Source: Brachypterus glaber
Taxonomy: Eukaryota; Arthropoda; Insecta; Coleoptera; Kateretidae
Direction of reading: 5' to 3'
NCBI GenBank assembly: GCA_958510825.1
Contig: OY294044.1
Span: 86,722,895-86,786,894 of the forward strand
DNA: 64,000 nt
The notes below the pieces were generated by a model, which saw only the letters and a list, made by a program, of their open reading frames with translations, did no database searches and was not told where the DNA came from. Of the stretch, positions 53,194 through 64,000 are shown one piece after another. The position numbers and the translations under genes were made by a program. Each line of letters opens with the position of its first letter. Position 1 is the stretch's first letter.

Positions 53194-53852
53194 TAAATAA
53201 CTATTTGAGCACACTTTATATTTTACTTTAATAAAAAGTGGCGCCCCTATAATTTTTGTATTTCAAAATTGGTACTAAATGTACTATATGTCTCCTGGCA
53301 TATCAGCCTTGAGTGTGTATTAACATAACTTCACCCTGACCCAACTTAGGAACTTTTTTTATATTATTATTAAAATTTTGTGTCCTCGCTATTAAATTTT
53401 AATAAAAATAATACAACTTTTTTGTATGAACGGATTTTTTGAAAATTGATTGATATTTTAATCAATCTTTGCAAAGGAAGGTTTTCTTTCTTTTCTAATA
53501 AATTCTTTTTTTTTATAATTTACGCTTCCTTTAACGTTTTGTTACTTTTAGGATAGGATTATTTTTAAAAACGTCTCGCTCTTTTAATTTTTCTTAAAAT
53601 ATTCATATCGATCGTACTGGTATGTTCTTCAGTTGTGGATCACACAAAAAGACATGATACAAATACGGATATACAGACGGATTTTTTAAAAGCTATTGAG
53701 AATTCGATAAAAAGTACAGTACAGTACGTGTAAACAGGGTAGTTCAGAATTAATGGAAAAATATTTAAAAGGTGATTCTACAGCCCTTTTAAGTGTGCGT
53801 CTAGAAAATATTTTTATTTATTATCTCTGGAATCCTGTGAACCAACACATAG

Positions 53853-54815
53853 TTCCCCAGGAAAATTTAGATGAACAAAATGGAGATTTCTCCCGTTAGA
53901 TTAGACAGGGACAAAAGTTCTACCCAAAAAGGATTGAAGACATACATACACTCCCACTTCCACCCAACCAAACAAATTCTATATTTGTTCTTTGTTGAAC
54001 AAATACAATATTTACTTGGCCTGGCGAAAAGTGTAACTATTTATTTTTATTAAAGGAATTACTGGCGCCATCTAAATTTTAGTAGAATTATCTTATTCTA
54101 CAGATTCACATTAGCTATGTTCGTTCGTGCCGCTCACTGCTACACTTTCCGGCCAACCAAACAAATACAGTATTTATTTGGTTGGCTGGAAAGTGTAGCA
54201 CAAATGAGATAGAGATAGGGTAGACGTCTTTTGTTTCATAATTCTAGTTGTATGAAATTTTGACATTTTTTGACATTGACGAAAGAAACTGACGATGGAT
54301 CCTTCTAGCGGACGGTCTGGTCATTATAGAACCACACCCACAGTGAAATCTCAAAGGTTCATATTTGGAAGATAATGGCTTAACATTTTTTCAGGATGAA
54401 CCAGACTTAAACCAATCGCTGATCCTCCATAATTAAATATTGATTTTAATAATTTTTTTACCTAGATTTAAAATCCGTTTGTAAAATTCAGCTATCTATT
54501 TGCATTTAAATCCTAAATAGTTTTTTTATGTCGGTGTAGTGAAAATGTTTAAGATCCAATCATGACATAAAATGGCGCAAAATATATTTATGTCCTTCCA
54601 CTTTAAAAATATTGTAAAGTAAAACACGAAACACTTAATATTAGTTCTTAAGAACTGGTTCACCCTAAAGAAATGTTAAGCCATTATCACCCAAATATGA
54701 ACCTTTGGGATTTCACTGTGAGTGGTTTTATAATGTCCAAACCGTCCGCTACAAGGATCCATCGTCGGTTTCTTTCGTCAATTTTATTCATCTAAATTTT
54801 TTTGGGGAACTGTGC
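53853..54815. mobile_element. Foldback element with layered inverted repeats
   Basis: Outer arms AGTTCCCCAGGAAAATTTAG and CTAAATTTTTTTGGGGAACT. An inner pair of about 110 bp spans roughly 54272-54385 and 54660-54780 (GATGGATCCTTCTAGCGGAC against GTCCGCTACAAGGATCCATC). A perfect-looking hairpin lies at 54140-54200: GCTACACTTTCCGGCCAACC against GGTTGGCTGGAAAGTGTAGC. A related CAACCAAACAAATTC stretch lies near 53965. No transposase frame; the open frame at 53871-54053 is not recognisable. Confidence 0.7.
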
Positions 54816-54894
54816 ACAGTAAATCATTTTTGTACATGCCCTAACATTATTAAAGGTTATCACCTAATATGATATTTATTAGGTAGCTTTCAAC

Positions 54895-54952
54895 AGAGGT
54901 GTGCAAAGTTTAGGGGCGTTTTCACTTTTTTGTCCTAAACTTTTGCACCTCT
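54895..54952. repeat. Short hairpin
   Basis: AGAGGTGTGCAAAGTTTAGG pairs with CCTAAACTTTTGCACCTCT. Confidence 0.75.
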
Positions 54953-55044
54953 AGTTTTTTAAAGACTTTATCAACAGAAAATAAATTAAGAACTGCGAAG
55001 AGTATAACAAGTATTTCAGGTCTCATCCCATAACAATAAACATA

Positions 55045-55693
55045 CAGAGCGGTCCAAAAGTCATCCCGCCACTCTTGACTTTTGAACGAGTTGAGATATT
55101 GACTTTAAATTTAGAACTTTTAAATAAGACAACTTAAACTATCTTTTAGCATATATTTAATACTTTCAGCTGTTAAAATGTGGACAGGGGGCATGTGGGG
55201 ACATTTGAAAAGGGGGGTCGTGTGACACTTTAAAGCTTATAAAATTTACCATTTAACTATTTATTTTTTATTTTTTTTAATTTTTTTTTGTGATTTAAAT
55301 AGGGTTAAAAATGGTTATTTTTGTCAAAATTTCTCTAAAAAAATTAAAAACAATTTTTAAAAAATTACTAATTTCATGATGAAAAAACGTAAATTATACG
55401 TTTAAACTAATTTTAATGGACATAAATAAAAATTTACAAAAAAAAAAACTTCAAAAATACAGTTTTTTAACACAAAAAAATTGAAAAATCAAAAACTTAA
55501 AAAAAAATTGTTTCAAAAATTAAAAAATATACAGTCCAATAGAGAATTATAATTGCTTTAAAATGATGTATCATACAACCCCCCTTTCCAAAAATGCCCC
55601 CCAAGCCCCCTTCCGACATTTTAAGTTGTCTTATTTTATATCTCAACTTGTTCAAAAGTTAAGAGGGGGGGGGGTTACTTTTGGACTGCTCTG
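55045..55693. mobile_element. Mariner-type MITE (copy 3)
   Basis: CAGAGCGGTCCAAAAGTCAT at the left and ACTTTTGGACTGCTCTG at the right, each bordered by TA. The block order matches 4730-5408, with internal deletions (the arm near 55600 is shorter). Confidence 0.85.
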
Positions 55694-56106
55694 TATATCT
55701 AGATGTCATATGAAAGGTGTGTTTAATTAAATAAATAAATAATATTTATTTATTTATCATATTTTGTACAGTTAGGTACTGAGTAAATGTTTACTATTTT
55801 AATTAATTTGTTTTTGCGTTAAAAGCATGTCACATTTTGTGCTATAAAGATATTGTCGAGGATATTGTAAAACTTTTGTATTTATTTAACTTTGTAAAAA
55901 TAAATTCCATGCATAATAGAAAAGATAGGTACATAATTATATTAGTTTTTTTTTAATTGCGCAACCATCATTTCATTTTCTATTTATACTTAATTAAAAT
56001 GGTTAGAGCAATATAAATCCATAATAATAATCGCTTCAATTTTAAGTATTTTTTCATCGTTATGGGGAAAGCATCATCATCATTATTACTAGTTTGTTTG
56101 GTTTAT

Positions 56107-57060
56107 TTAGGAAACGGACTTAAGTAGGGTACCAGAATTTTTATTACTAGTTGAAAACATTTTTAATATTTTTGTGGCTGGTGAGAATTCCTTGATTGTA
56201 ATCTGGAAAATTTGATATAAGGATGTTAGAGTGATCTTAGTTGTATTGGATAGAAGACTTGCTGATAGCAAGTTGCTATAATAGATGATTTCTCTTTTGA
56301 GAAGGGGCATGTCAAGATGTGTATGGATTTGGGTGTTCCTTATGAACTAATGGTTCATGAGGGACACCCGAATCCATAAACATCGGAATCCATAGACATT
56401 AGAACCAGGACGCATATTCGGAGTACTTTCTGAAAGAACTGAAGTTTGGATGACTAAGTTTTGCTGAGAGTGATTTTATTCGAGGCCGTAGAGGAGTATG
56501 GGCTTGAGGGTTCAAACCCTCTGCAATCAATTGCAGAGAATAAGTTTGTTTTTAATGGTTAAAGGGCTTTTCTTATTACTAGGGGTATAGTTGGGACAGA
56601 TGAGCAATTTCGAGGGTGTTTTTGATGTGATGATTTTTAGATAGGCTAATATTTAATATCATATGGTTTTCTCAGCTTATCTCTTGGTCATATATGTATG
56701 TATCTAAATGGGTGGCGTCTTTCTTTTCTCACTAATTAGGATGCCTTTTATTTTGTTTGCATTTACTTTAATTTTCCATTTCGAAAACCATTGGGTTAGG
56801 TCCGTTTGGCGCTGGAGTGCGTTAGGAATACGTTGGTGCTTTCTAGAATTTTCCAAGACGTATGTGTCGTCGGCTAACAGGCAACTTGCGTTGCATCTGT
56901 TTTGGGACATCAGCAGTGAAAAGACTGCACAAAAGGGGGATAGTGGGGAACTTTAAGGAACACCAGCTAAGATGTCTCGGATGCCAAACTTTAAGTCGCT
57001 TGATTTTGAAGTTTTAAGTTTAAGGAAGGATGTTACCAGCTTTATCAAGGTGAGTGGGGT
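56107..57060 (-). pseudogene. Dead LINE reverse transcriptase fragment
   Basis: Minus-strand reading 56910-56704 gives LLADDTYVLENSRKHQRIPN and then ALQRQTDLTQWFSKWKIKVN. This is the catalytic A-D-D box and following region of a Jockey-like RT. Downstream, 56310-56107 begins MPLLKREIIYYSNLLSASLL, resembling the C-terminal tail of the same proteins. Upstream, around 56940, are broken frames. Several frameshifts make it non-functional. Confidence 0.75.
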
Positions 57061-57599
57061 ATCAGGTAGAGCTGCTATTTACCAGAACAAAGGGGTATTA
57101 TTATAGTAAAATACTAGAAGGTAATGTGACCAGAATTATTCCTTAACCACCTATTACCCTTGATCAAACCCCCTAAAAATTGCTTGTAGGGCTAAGTCGA
57201 TCTAGAGGGATAGACCAATGAAAAATTGTTATTATATTAAAATACTTTATATAATTATATGTATGTGGTATACCGGTATACCACATTATTAATTATATTT
57301 TTAAAATATTTAACCTTTAAAATTATGTGAAATATAGTAATAAAATTTAATAGTGATTACTTATTTTAAGCATAAATATACACTGATAGAAAAATCTAAA
57401 AATAGTACAACCAAAAGTTATTGTAACAACTTTGAGTTATATGATATAATTTTTACGATTATTCTAAAACATTATGACGTTATATTAAATACACTTTTGT
57501 AATAAAAAAAACTGTGTCTGTGTCTACAGGGGGTGAATTTAGAAAAAAAATATATTAAGATTCAGTTTTAGCCACCTTAAAAACCTCATTATGCAAATC

Positions 57600-58159
57600 A
57601 GGTTGGCTTAATATGTCAAACAGAAGAAAGTTACACAAACTTTGTCTATATCATAGTATAATAAGTACCAAGTCTCCCCCCTACTTATATAATAAAATCA
57701 AATTTCGTACAGATGTTCACACTCTGGGAACCCGTCATAGAGGCTTGATTGACACACCAATTCATAATAATCAGTTCTTCAAGAAATCATTTACCTTCGA
57801 TATATCTGAACTGTATAATGCGTTATCTCCAAATATAAAGAAATGTTCAGCGAATAGAGCCAGAGTTTATATTAAAGCGTATATACTCTCAGAGCAGAAT
57901 GGTTAATCTATAAGCAATGTGTTCTGCGATGGTTTGTCCCTTTTACTGAAATGCTGCTGAGTGGTTTATAGGTCTATATGTATTTTTGTATTTTACCTAG
58001 TGGTTATTTAATAAGTTAAGATGGGCTAGGGAAAGAATGTTGGTAGTATACCTGCATTTTAATCTAGTCCTTTGAGTCAAATATACAAATATAGTGTAAT
58101 ATTATATATTTTCAATGTAATTTTTATATTTGGTTCAATAAATGTGTTTATTATTATTA

Positions 58160-58222
<63 letters not shown>
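57600..58222 (+). pseudogene. LINE 3' end with (ATT)n tail
   Basis: The frame 57613-57906 (MSNRRKLHKLCLYHSIISTK then SPPYLYNKIKFR and ISELYNALSPNIKKC) resembles the C-terminal segment of Jockey-like RT proteins. About 200 bp of 3' untranslated sequence follows. It ends GGTTCAATAAATGTGTTTAT and then a run of about 25 ATT units (58148-58222). The 5' part is missing. Confidence 0.7.
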
Positions 58223-58224
<2 letters not shown>

Positions 58225-58609
58225 AGCCGGACATTTCGCTCTGTATGGGCGACCCAAGAGCGTTCAACAAGACGTTTTGCGGGAGACTCCCGTGTATTTT
58301 TAAATTAGAATGTTGCATCCAGAGAAGTTAATAAGATGCTATTTGCTCACTAGATAATTACGTTATTAATTACGCTAATGTTCTATCAGTGTATACATTA
58401 AGTATTGTATAATAAACATTTACTTTCACTAATTGGATCTTGCTTAAAATTATAGTGAAATATAGGTGTAAAAATGTGAATATGAAGAAGAAAGTTGTAA
58501 ATGTTAATTGTGGACAAAAAGTATTTAAAATTTTTACTTATTTATTAAGGATAGATATTAATGAATGATGTAGAAAAAAATTATTAATAATAAACTACTC
58601 AAAAACCAT

Positions 58610-59717
58610 TGCACTTGAAATGCGTACTCAATATAGACCGGCGAACATGGAACTAAATCAAGTATTCTCCATCAACAATACTCCAATAGGAGTAGTAGCA
58701 CGAAGTTCTTAGGTACAATTATTGATAGTACACTAAGTTGGGTGGAAAATATAGATGCTGTATGTAAGAATTTAAATAAACAATATTTTGCCTTAAAATC
58801 CTTGAAAAATTGTCTAAATGAAAACAGTCTCATATCTGCATATTATGCACTTGTTTACTCTGCAATAAGTTACAATATTGTAGTGTATGGTATGGCAGTC
58901 GAATGGCAGCGTGTCTTTATAGCAAAAACGAATTATCAGATTAATGTTTAATACTATACTATACAAAATATCAATTTTTATTTTCAAAAATAAAAATCAG
59001 TTTGCAAGGCAATCTGATACGCATACTTATTTCACCCGAAACAGGGACCACTTTCGCCAAAACACCTTCAATTACAGGCTGTATAATAAGCATTAATCGG
59101 AATAAATTCAGTTATGACTCATCAACGTTGAAAATAAACAGAGAAACATAGGCTTAAGGAATAATTTTGCCGAATTATGAGGGAAATTTTTACAAAGGTC
59201 ACTAAATCGAAACATTTGACGACTAATTTGTTACACAAAACAATATTGAATATACATATTAACTATAAATATGTAAATATATCGATGTTTTTCGAAGAAA
59301 ATAAAAATGTAAATATTTAAAACTTCGCGTCAACGATAGAATCGACGCGGCGCCTATGCGAGCACTGGAAATTCGCCGATGAGTGATAATAAGTCGCCAA
59401 AATTAAAAAGATACTTATGCATTAATGTTTTTTATTCATTAGATGAATTTACTGCTAGTAATGGCATAGCACGATAATTCTTTTTATTTTATCGTTTTTA
59501 AATTTTTAATGTTTTATTGTTTTTATTTTAATTAAATTTCAAATAGTTGTAATAATGTTAGTATATACTTACACGTATTTAATATCTTAATTATGTTAAA
59601 ATTATTATTTTTTTAATAACTTTGTTGTACATATACTTGTTTATTACTATTTATATTGTGACGTGTCTATCCAATGTATTTATTGGCAAAGATAAATAAA
59701 CCTCTATCTATCTATGT
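58610..59717 (+). pseudogene. LINE fragment, RT C-terminal part and 3' tail
   Basis: The frame 58742-58951 reads MENIDAVCKNLNKQYFALKS then CLNENSLISAYYALVYSAIS and EWQRVFIAK. It matches the post-catalytic segment of Jockey-like RTs (ISAYYALV.S.ISYNIV.YG). The rest is broken. The end may be GGCAAAGATAAATAAACCTC followed by TATC units at 59704-59717. Confidence 0.65.
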
Positions 59718-60296
59718 AATTTTCATTAATTCGGAAACGTGGTTGGTTTTCGGATTGGTTGAAATTAACAGTAAATTTAGGCAACTCTAAGCCACTCATA
59801 TTTCCTCAGTATAAAAAAACGTACCTTATAATAAAAAGTTCCGACTTCAAATAATTTTTTTCTACAAGTGGTTTAGAATGTAGGCAAACGCACATCCAAT
59901 ATAAAATGAATCCATTCTAGCTCTATTCCCTATCAAATGTTAGAGTATGCACATGTGGTGCCATCTCTTGTCTATGAAAAAAACTGTTACTAAGTTAGCA
60001 AAAAATATATATTTGACCATGAAATATTGAATAATTTAATACAATTTAAGTTTTGCGTTAAATCAATTTAGTTAAAAAAAAAATAAAACTGCTCCATCTA
60101 TTATTGATTATGTGACATACCTTTTATTTTTAATTTGTAAACAGGTGGTAAAATTCAATAAAAATCTTTCATTTGATAAAATTATTAAATAATATTAAGT
60201 GCTTTATTTGTATTTGCGTGTTCTCTAAACTTTTATACACTAACAACCTACAATAATAGGTTAAAATTGTGTATTTATGTATCCATTTATTTATTT

Positions 60297-60369
60297 TGTA
60301 TATTTTTATATATAATTGTATATATGTATTTTTGCCCTAGAATTGGTGCAAACTGTTGGGTAAATAAAG

Positions 60370-60438
<69 letters not shown>
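60297..60438 (+). mobile_element. LINE 3' tail with (ATT)n run
   Basis: GGTGCAAACTGTTGGGTAAA then TAAAGATTATTATT leads into about 23 ATT units (60370-60438). This is the usual 3' signature of a short, 5'-truncated LINE copy. Confidence 0.65.
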
Positions 60439-60914
60439 TGCAATATCTAGCGACAAGGAACATTTCTTTCATGTCTTTAACCTTGTCCGCAGTTTAAAGC
60501 CATCCAGTATTTCAAAATTGACGTCGAAGAAAAAGTATAGTCTCTCTCACTCGCCTCCGTTCCCCCTGCGCTTGCATGTGTACATGTACATTTCTTTTAA
60601 ATATTTTAATTTTTAATATATTTAAGTTAGCTGGTTAAAACATTAAATTAAGCCCTTATTAATAAAATTGTATTAAGAAAATAATCCGCACACATATGTA
60701 AATTTAGGCGGATTAATATTATAAAATTTTTTACATGTAAGAAATGTTTATAAATAATAAAAAAAATAATAAAAAAATATTGAAAAAAAAAATAAAATAA
60801 AAATAACACGTACGGAATATTAATTCCGCGCTCGCTGGACCATTTTACTCGCCTGTCGGCTCGTATGACATCTTTCCGCTCGCGCGGAATATTGTCTATT
60901 CCATACTAGTTATA

Positions 60915-61460
60915 CAGGGTGTCCGGTAACTCGCGTTGGAGCGGGAAACCATAGAATCTTCTACCAATGAAAAAAATTACATAAAAAAATTAAAGTTTCA
61001 TCTTGAACGGATACTGAGATAAGAATATATTCTTTACACCAATACCAGAAAGTGTTAAATACACCTAAAAACGTGAGATAATTACATAATTCGTAACTAA
61101 GCAACCATACCGATACGTAAATAATAGCCACTTTGACACTAATGTCAAATTAGAAATTTGTAAAACTCACTTTTGAGTTATTTCTTTATATTATGGATTT
61201 ATAGTTAAAATGTAATAATTGATATAAAAATAATAAAAAAGGTATGCAGAAACAAGAAAAGAATATTCACTATTTGTTTATCGTTTGATTAATGCAGAAA
61301 ATTAAGAACATCTAAAAATGTAGAAACCCAGTTAAAAGTTTCCTTATGGATGCCCCCCCCCCCTTAAAGTGAAATAAATCCGCCCCTGTTTGCAGAGACA
61401 TTTTTCATTGGCAGATGACTATGTGGTTTCCCGCTCCGACGCGAGTTACCGGACACCCTG
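60915..61460. mobile_element. CAGGGTGTCCGG TIR MITE, TA target
   Basis: CAGGGTGTCCGGTAACTCGC at the left and GCGAGTTACCGGACACCCTG at the right, with about 45-bp arms and TA flanks (60913-60914 and 61461-61462). Non-coding interior with a run of nine C near 61352. Confidence 0.85.
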
Positions 61461-61798
61461 TATAATATACTCTTTTATTGCAGATCTGTGTAATTATTGG
61501 GTAAAAAAATGTTCTATATAAATGAAGAAATAAACGTAAAAAAATGTAACCTGTAATTATAATTTGTGTAACCATTATTTAAGATCAATATGTAGGTGGG
61601 TAACTTAGACCATGAATAATTTATTAGTACCAAAAATTGCCTCATTTTTATTTTTATCTTTATTAAGGGAGGTCAAATAAATTATTAATTTGCTTTTAAC
61701 TACTATTTTAATAAAAACGAAAATTTAAATTTCAAATTAAGTTATAATTAACATTTAGAATTTATTATTTTATGATATACTTATAAAATTTAATGGTA

Positions 61799-62718
61799 TA
61801 GGGGAAAGAGGGGAATGGTGGCCTCTAAGGTAATCGTGGCCATCGTGTATTCATTTTTAAATTTAAATACTAGAGGCTCTACTCGTGAGAAATTCATAGT
61901 GTACCTAAAATGGGATCGACGCCAATCGGTAGTAGAAGTAGAAGTTATTAGAGAAAATTGCAAATTGCCAGTTTTTTGTATCACTCTTCTAATTTCAAAG
62001 GCATGTAAATAAATTAATTGAGCCTAATTAATTACATTTGTGGTATATGTAGTATTAGTCCCTTGTGTAGTTTAAGACTATGTAATAGATTAATAATTAA
62101 ATTGAGTTAATTTTGTGTTTTGCGTAAAAATTTGTAAACGTACGTTTTGGATAAAGGCCATTTGTTTGGGGGTAATACAGGCCGGCTACTATTATGCAGG
62201 ATAAGTAATATTTCAGTTTTAATATTGGGGATGCCCCGAATTTATAAAAGAATAAGTGGAAAGCACAGTGGACGTCTGAACCACTTAAGAAAAACTCCGA
62301 AGACTCTTAGGATGAAAGTGATGATAAAAATGACACGGCAATGAATTACGAAATATGTCTAATATGTGGTGAGTTTGGAAAAGATCGTGAGCTGTGGATA
62401 TGCTGCTGAAATTGTGTCCTATGGGCACAAAGAATTCAAAAATTTTGAAGGAAAAGTGTTTGTGATTTTTGTATGTAAATTTGTTTGAATAGGGGTAATT
62501 CTGGCCTATGTCATAATTACCCCCAGCCTGCAAGTAATGTGGGCCTTTTGAAGCTTAAAAATAAATAAAAATTTAAATTTAAATATTTTTTGAGAAATCG
62601 TTTTATACGGCATTCTTTTCAGCTTTATTTAACTAATTTCCATGAAAAAAAAAAACATTAATAAAACTAAAAATTACAAAAAACCTTAGGCTTCCCTCAT
62701 TTCCCTCCTTTCCCCTAT
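61799..62718 (+). pseudogene. Decayed pogo-like transposon with C-terminal zinc finger remnant
   Basis: GGGGAAAGAGGGGAATGGTG near 61801 is loosely mirrored by TTCCCTCATTTCCCTCC and TTTCCCCTA near 62692-62718, giving terminal inverted repeats. The sequence 62255-62480 translates, with stops, as KWKAQWTSEPLKKNSEDS, DESDDKNDTAMNYEICLICG and EFGKDRELWICC.NC, then a broken C...CDFC. This acidic stretch followed by a CxxC...C..C PHD-like finger is the C-terminal end common in insect pogo-type transposases. The catalytic DDE region is not visible, and at least two in-frame stops make it dead. Confidence 0.6.
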
Positions 62719-62719
62719 T

Positions 62720-62956
62720 TTGAAGTGCAACCTAGTAGTTAATAAATCGAATTTAAAGAAAATTGAAGAATTGGCTAAGCATAGTATAGAGTGGGACGGA
62801 CAGCTGCGTAAAACCAATTTTGGGACTGACAATTTTATGTTGATGATGGTAGCTATTAATTATCTTTACAGCGAAGGAGTATTATACGTTTACCTCGGAC
62901 ACCGAGAAAAGAAAATGTTTGTCCAAAATCAAAAACAAATTGTTATAGGCAAATAA
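62720..62956 (+). CDS. Unrecognised 78-codon open frame
   Basis: Starts MKCNLVVNKSNLKKIEELAK and contains NFMLMMVAINYLYSEGVLYV. The composition is protein-like, with mixed hydrophobic and charged residues and no low-complexity stretch. There is no clear splice context or family. It begins within two bases of the right end of the decayed pogo element, so the ATG may be fortuitous. It could be an old transposon or viral fragment, or chance. Confidence 0.25.
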   Translation: MKCNLVVNKSNLKKIEELAKHSIEWDGQLRKTNFGTDNFMLMMVAINYLYSEGVLYVYLGHREKKMFVQNQKQIVIGK

Positions 62957-62974
62957 ATAAATAACTTTTTAAAA

Positions 62975-63350
62975 TGTCCGTCCGTTTATCTGTCCGTCTT
63001 TCGCGTTTTCTTATCCGCATTATAACTCAAGAAAAATTAATTAAAACGAATTCAAATTTTCAGAAAAAAATCAATCGTGGTAAGTACACGAAGCCTATTG
63101 AAATTTTAAAGAATTCCCCCAAATATTAAAATACCTTTAAATAAAGGTCCATGTAAAGAGTACAAACAAAAATAAGAACGTTATAGGGGCTAACCATTAA
63201 AAAAAATCGTAAATAGTTTAAGAAAATATCCGATCAACTTCATTTTTTTTTCAGAAAAAAATACAATACCTTCATTAAAAAAGTCAATCATACCAAATTT
63301 GAAAAAATTCTATCTAAAAACTAAGTTATAGGAGGCGCCAAAACTAAAAA
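62975..63350 (-). repeat. Inverted member of the GGACGGACA repeat family
   Basis: On the minus strand: TTCTTGAGTTATAATGCGGA, then GAAAGACGGACAGATAAACG and GACGGACATTTT. The order of parts matches the family at 36771-37250 and 26990-27475. Confidence 0.6.
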
Positions 63351-63800
63351 TTAAAAATATCAAAATACAATTTAATTAAGTTTAACTTAAAACTTCACTA
63401 GAAAAGCTACGTACAACTGTTTCTATTTATTTGGCAATTTAAATTTATGGAGAGCTCCAAATAAGCTTTTATGAGAGAATATATTCTGTACTTATAAGTA
63501 CACCCATCCGAAAAGGTTTTTTTTTAATTCTTTTGTTTAAAATCTTTTAATATTCTATTCTGAAATTTACAGATAAATGGCATGCACAAAGATTTTAGTC
63601 TCAGAGCTGGTGACCATTTTTATTTCATTATTTTCCCCCAGATATATTTTAAGTATAGAGAGGAAAAGAGGACTAAAAGTCCAGCCTGTGCAAGATTATT
63701 TTGTGACAGAACGGGGCAGCGAAATGACGTAACGCAATTTATCCGACCTTGCGCATTACGCATCTCTTGTCAGCTGTGAAATACTGTCGGTCGTAAAACA
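63351..63800. other. No recognised gene
   Basis: An open frame at 63582-63779 (MHKDFSLRAGDHFYFIIFPQ) has no family resemblance I can name and no clear splice sites. Confidence 0.35.
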
Positions 63801-63906
63801 ATTCGGCACCCCAGTATTCATTTGTCGTATCTCCAAAAATCCCCCGGTAAAAATTTCAAAATGTCCGAAAATAGAGATATGGTAAACCAATACTGGGGTG
63901 ACGAAT
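63801..63906. repeat. Small inverted repeat, about 106 bp
   Basis: ATTCGGCACCCCAGTATT pairs with AATACTGGGGTGACGAAT. Probably a short MITE. Confidence 0.75.
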
Positions 63907-64000
63907 TATTAGTAGTTTGTTTATACTGTGAGTACTGCCAGGTCGTCGTTTTTCTGTTCATTTTTCGACTTCTACTGTGTTTGAATTGTTTTTTCGCTGC

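Noticed and set aside
60267..60497. Tyr-rich open frame
   Set aside because: Translation of the (ATT)n tail of a LINE fragment. The Ile-rich frame at 58072-58308 has the same origin.
1..64000. tRNA or rRNA genes
   Set aside because: I saw no convincing A/B-box pair with cloverleaf, nor any rRNA core sequence. The tRNA-like matches are retrotransposon primer sites.

Overview
This is eukaryotic, almost certainly insect, genomic DNA. It is AT-rich, split by GT-AG introns, and crowded with insect-type transposons (BEL/Pao, Ty3/gypsy, LINE remnants, mariner- and pogo-related elements, many foldback MITEs). A beetle or another insect with a large genome is plausible, but nothing here fixes the order. 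One run of 200 N lies at 23961-24160.

The host gene is on the minus strand. Exons at 12-188 and 1558-1653 join in phase and encode most of a first calponin-homology (CH) domain that matches nesprin/Msp300, a giant actin-to-nuclear-envelope linker. About 49.4 kb upstream, a 580-bp Ser/Thr/Arg-rich exon (51068-51647) lies on the same strand. A 66-bp intron precedes it, and before that is a possible coding start (ATG at 51734). I read these as the 5' part of the same gene. The splice phases (1 then 0) and the missing N-terminus of the CH domain mean that at least one exon between them is unseen. On that reading most of the window is one very long intron used as a transposon landing zone.

Layout: 1-1.7 kb, CH exons with a TIR element filling the intron between them. 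1.7-11.9 kb, a chain of MITEs and foldback elements, including one whose arms carry a 16-bp tandem repeat and one nested inside another. 11.9-23.05 kb, a young Ty3/gypsy element with 2.3-kb LTRs, a tRNA-Lys-like primer site, a leader with a six-fold repeated motif and a frameshifted gag-pol. 23.1-39 kb, TIR elements, a tandemly duplicated DUF4817 transposon fragment, a dead LINE, minisatellites and nested foldbacks. 39.37-46.0 kb, an apparently intact BEL/Pao element on the minus strand with a perfect 5-bp target duplication. 46-51 kb, repeats and a few inverted repeats. 51-51.8 kb, the upstream host exons. 52-64 kb, hairpins, another mariner-like MITE, three LINE remnants, a TIR MITE and a decayed pogo-like transposon.

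Apart from the host gene, the only long coding frames are those of the two LTR retrotransposons. I found no tRNA, rRNA, CRISPR array or bacterial-type system. The less ordinary observations concern repeat architecture rather than a new enzymatic system.
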